A stretch of 8,281 nt of DNA from an uncultured Jannaschia sp. (GTDB lineage Bacteria > Pseudomonadota > Alphaproteobacteria > Rhodobacterales > Rhodobacteraceae), in assembly GCA_937916365.1 (NCBI GenBank), contig CALFSY010000141.1, positions 1 through 8,281 on the forward strand, written 5' to 3'. The notes below the pieces were generated by a model, which saw only the letters and a list, made by a program, of their open reading frames with translations, had not been told where the DNA came from and did not search any database. The position numbers were made by a program, and so were the translations under genes. Every line of letters begins with the position of its first letter. Within the stretch, counting starts at the first letter, position 1. This document shows, piece by piece, positions 6,199 to 8,281 of the stretch.

Positions 6199-7677
6199 AT
6201 GACAACACCTGTCACCATTGATTTCACGCACATTGATTTGGATGTTCTAGGTCAAACCGATGGGGCGCTGGCCGTGCTTGTGCCCCCCGATGCGAAACTT
6301 GACCGTGCGGCCCGCAGGCTTAACCGGTTGACGCGGGGGGCATTGGTGCGGTTGCTTGAAAATCCCGCCTGGGAAAAGATCACCCCAGGCGACGGCCTGT
6401 CGATCGGTTATCCTGCAGGGATGGCGGCCAAGGCATTGCATGTTGTAAAAGTGCCGCGCCAGCCCGATTTAGAAACCGCGCGCAAGGCGGGGGCCACATT
6501 GGCCGGTATGATGGGGGCAGATCCGTTGATGTTGGTGGCCGGATCAACGCGACGCATAAACGATGTCGCCCTTGGGTTGTTATTAAAAAGCTACGCTTTT
6601 CTGCCCCATAAAACACGCGAAAACGACAACACCCCCAAACCCGTGCAAATCATGGCGGCAGACCCAGAGGCAGCCACCAATGCGCTAACCCCCACAATGG
6701 CCGTGGCAGAGGGTGTATTTTTTACACGCGATTTGGTGAACGAACCCGCAAATGTTTTGACAACCGATGAATTTGCGGCACGGCTGGCGGACATGCGCGC
6801 CCTAGGTATGGACGTCGAGGTCTTAGAGGAAGACCACTTAACCAGCTTGGGTATGGGTGCGCTTTTGGGCGTGGGCCAAGGATCTGACAACCCGTCAAAG
6901 ATAGTCGTGATGCATTGGAACGGCGGCGGGGATGACGCGCCGCTGGCACTGATTGGGAAAGGTGTTGTCTTTGATACCGGTGGGATTAGCCTGAAACCCG
7001 CCAATGGTATGGAAGAAATGACCATGGATATGGGCGGAGCGGGCGTTGTGGCGGGTGTCCTGCGCACGCTGGCCTTACGTAAAGCGCGGGCAAACGTCGT
7101 TGGCGTGGTAGGGTTGGTGGAAAACATGCCCGACGCACGCGCCCAACGCCCGGGCGATGTGGTGACATCCATGAAAGGCGATACGATCGAGGTCATCAAT
7201 ACAGACGCCGAAGGCCGCTTGGTCCTGGCCGATGTGATGTGGTATACACAAGATCGTTTTGCCCCATCCGCGATGATTGACCTAGCCACATTAACCGGCG
7301 CAATCATCATTGGATTGGGCCACGAAAATGCGGGCGTGTTTTCCAACAATGATACACTGTGCGATGCGTTTCTGCGCGCCGCGCATTCCGAGGGCGAAGG
7401 CGCGTGGCGTTTGCCCATGGGCCAAGCATATGACGACATGCTAAAATCGCGCATCGCCGACATCCGAAACGTCAGCAGCGGGCGCGCGGCAGGGTCGATC
7501 ACTGCGGCGCAGTTTTTAGGCCGATTTGTTAAGGACGGCACACCATGGATTCACATCGACATCGCCGGAGTGGCGTTTATGTCTAAGGCGACCACCCTAT
7601 CGCCCAAAGGGGCCACGGGGTGGGGTGTGATGGCGATCGACCGATTGGTGCGCGATCGTTACGAAACGGTGGATTGA
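6199..7677 (+). CDS. pepA: Leucyl aminopeptidase PepA, peptidase family M17
   Basis: This cytosolic two-metal aminopeptidase removes N-terminal residues, typically leucine, from peptides; family members form hexamers. The 492-residue protein has the usual M17 layout: a variable N-terminal domain (about 1-165) and a conserved catalytic domain (about 170-490). Every active-site residue known from E. coli PepA can be located at a constant offset of 16. K254 and D259 lie in GKGVVFDTGG, K266 in SLKP, D277 in TMDMGG, and D336, E338 and catalytic R340 in the family signature NTDAEGRL. The enzyme should therefore be active. The ATG at 6199 has a good ribosome site. The stop is followed after 3 bases by holC in the same frame, so the two are almost certainly co-transcribed. 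E. coli PepA also binds DNA at the cer recombination and carAB sites; nothing here shows whether this one does. Confidence 0.97.
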   Translation: MTTPVTIDFTHIDLDVLGQTDGALAVLVPPDAKLDRAARRLNRLTRGALVRLLENPAWEKITPGDGLSIGYPAGMAAKALHVVKVPRQPDLETARKAGATLAGMMGADPLMLVAGSTRRINDVALGLLLKSYAFLPHKTRENDNTPKPVQIMAADPEAATNALTPTMAVAEGVFFTRDLVNEPANVLTTDEFAARLADMRALGMDVEVLEEDHLTSLGMGALLGVGQGSDNPSKIVVMHWNGGGDDAPLALIGKGVVFDTGGISLKPANGMEEMTMDMGGAGVVAGVLRTLALRKARANVVGVVGLVENMPDARAQRPGDVVTSMKGDTIEVINTDAEGRLVLADVMWYTQDRFAPSAMIDLATLTGAIIIGLGHENAGVFSNNDTLCDAFLRAAHSEGEGAWRLPMGQAYDDMLKSRIADIRNVSSGRAAGSITAAQFLGRFVKDGTPWIHIDIAGVAFMSKATTLSPKGATGWGVMAIDRLVRDRYETVD

Positions 7678-7680
7678 CCC

Positions 7681-8145
7681 TTGGGTGCGGTTTATTTTTA
7701 TCATTTAACCCGCGCACCACTGGAAACCACGTTGCGCGTGCTGTTGGAAAAATCATTGGCCCAAGGGTGGCGTGTGGCCGTGCGGGGGCAAAGCGATGCG
7801 ATGATGGATCGTTTGGATGAACAGCTTTGGTTGCGGCCAGAGGATGGTTTCTTGCCTCACGGGCGGCCCGGCGGTGCCCATGACGCGGATCAGCCGATCC
7901 TACTAACCACTATGCGGGCGGCGGCAAACACCCCCGCTTGTGTGATTAGCGTAGAGGGCGCCACCATATCGCCCGATGAAATCGCGCCGCTGCAGCGGGC
8001 TATGATTTTATTCGATGGCCACGACGAAAGCGCCGTGCAAACCGCGCGTGGGCAATGGAAAACGATCACCGATGCGGGGTTTGCCGCACAATACTGGTCC
8101 GAGGCCGCGGGAAAATGGGAAAAAAAGGCAGAAAAAACGGTATAA
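7681..8145 (+). CDS. holC: DNA polymerase III subunit chi (HolC)
   Basis: Chi links the clamp-loader complex of the replicative polymerase to single-strand binding protein (SSB). The 154-residue product has the chi pattern: MGAVYFYHLTR at the start, then WRVAVRG (30-36), the conserved DEQLWLRPEDGFLPHG (46-61), DADQPILL (68-75), LFDGHD (110-115) and a lysine-rich tail. The length is normal for the family. The start is TTG at 7681. Reading in the pepA frame, the order is TGA stop, CCC, TTG, so no other start is available before the conserved N-terminus, and the first in-frame ATG is codon 40. GGTGGA, 7 bases upstream, is a modest ribosome site. The neighbour pepA suggests coupled translation; pepA and holC are also adjacent in E. 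coli. No psi (holD) gene is in the window. The codons for K148-K149 form an A7G run. Confidence 0.93.
   Translation: MGAVYFYHLTRAPLETTLRVLLEKSLAQGWRVAVRGQSDAMMDRLDEQLWLRPEDGFLPHGRPGGAHDADQPILLTTMRAAANTPACVISVEGATISPDEIAPLQRAMILFDGHDESAVQTARGQWKTITDAGFAAQYWSEAAGKWEKKAEKTV
8121..8127 (+). other. A AAA AAG heptamer in holC
   Basis: The heptamer lies in the reading frame needed for -1 slippage (codons GAA AAA AAG, residues 147-149). A -1 shift would add about ten residues (GRKNGISFRR after the slip) and stop at 8157-8159, past the normal stop. I see no clear downstream stem-loop or upstream stimulator, so it may simply encode conserved lysines. Confidence 0.35.
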
Positions 8146-8155
8146 GTTTCCGCCG

Positions 8156-8281
8156 CTAAAGCGTTGCGTGCCGTGCGCCCGCCCCGCGTTCTATCGCCGC
8201 TGCATGTAATCGATCAATGTTCAAAACGTGGCGCATTTCCTCTAAAAACCGCAATTCGGGTTGGGTCAATGCACCATCGGC
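8156..8281 (-). CDS. TerB-like family protein, C-terminal fragment
   Basis: An open frame enters from the right edge and ends with TAG at 8158-8156. Its 41 residues include ADGALTQPELRFLEEMRHVL followed by NIDRLHAAAIERGAGARHATL. The 'acidic-DG-x-L-x-x-x-E-x-x-hydrophobic' helix pair resembles the end of the TerB/TerB-like helical domain found in tellurite-resistance-type proteins of Rhodobacterales. The function of these short proteins is unclear despite the name. The identification is from memory of the family pattern and rests on a short fragment. It is convergent with holC, with only 10 bases between the two stop codons and no terminator hairpin between them. Confidence 0.6.
   Translation of the reverse strand, partial: ADGALTQPELRFLEEMRHVLNIDRLHAAAIERGAGARHATL

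Noticed and set aside
5970..6233. An 87-codon minus-strand open frame across the lptF/pepA gap
   Set aside because: It begins inside pepA, covers the intergenic region, and has no ribosome site or recognisable protein pattern.
6591..7541. A 316-codon open frame on the minus strand inside pepA
   Set aside because: It lies wholly within a well-conserved M17 peptidase gene, its product is rich in S, P and A with no recognisable domain, and it is a typical antisense by-product of codon bias.

Overview
This is a chromosomal housekeeping region from an alphaproteobacterium. It is most likely from the order Rhodobacterales, judging by the gene order, the protein sequences and the moderate GC content with many AT-ending codons. 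I see no mobile element, CRISPR array, rRNA, tRNA or sign of recent transfer. I did not find a novel system, and the findings below are modest.

Left part (1-5952, minus strand): an envelope-assembly operon reading right to left as lptF - lptG - lptD - surA - pdxA. lptF/lptG and lptG/lptD each overlap by 4 bases (ATGA), and surA/pdxA are 3 bases apart. The only real internal gap is 96 bases between lptD and surA. LptF and LptG are the inner-membrane half of the ABC transporter that extracts lipopolysaccharide (LPS). LptD is the outer-membrane LPS translocon. SurA is the periplasmic chaperone that, in E. coli, is needed to fold outer-membrane barrels including LptD. PdxA (vitamin B6 synthesis) is cut by the left edge. 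E. coli also has lptD-surA-pdxA in a row; here lptFG is joined upstream, so both membrane ends of the LPS export bridge and a barrel chaperone share one transcription unit.

Centre (5953-6198): a 246-base divergent intergenic region that must carry promoters for both lptF (minus) and pepA (plus). It contains a 15-base inverted repeat and good ribosome binding sites for both flanking genes, but no convincing promoter hexamers.

Right part (6199-8281): pepA, an M17 leucyl aminopeptidase with all metal and catalytic residues intact, is followed after 3 bases and in the same frame by holC (DNA polymerase III chi subunit). A convergent partial gene enters from the right edge on the minus strand; its 41 visible residues look like the C-terminus of a TerB-like protein. 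Two genes, lptF and holC, appear to start with TTG because no ATG or GTG is available before their conserved N-termini.
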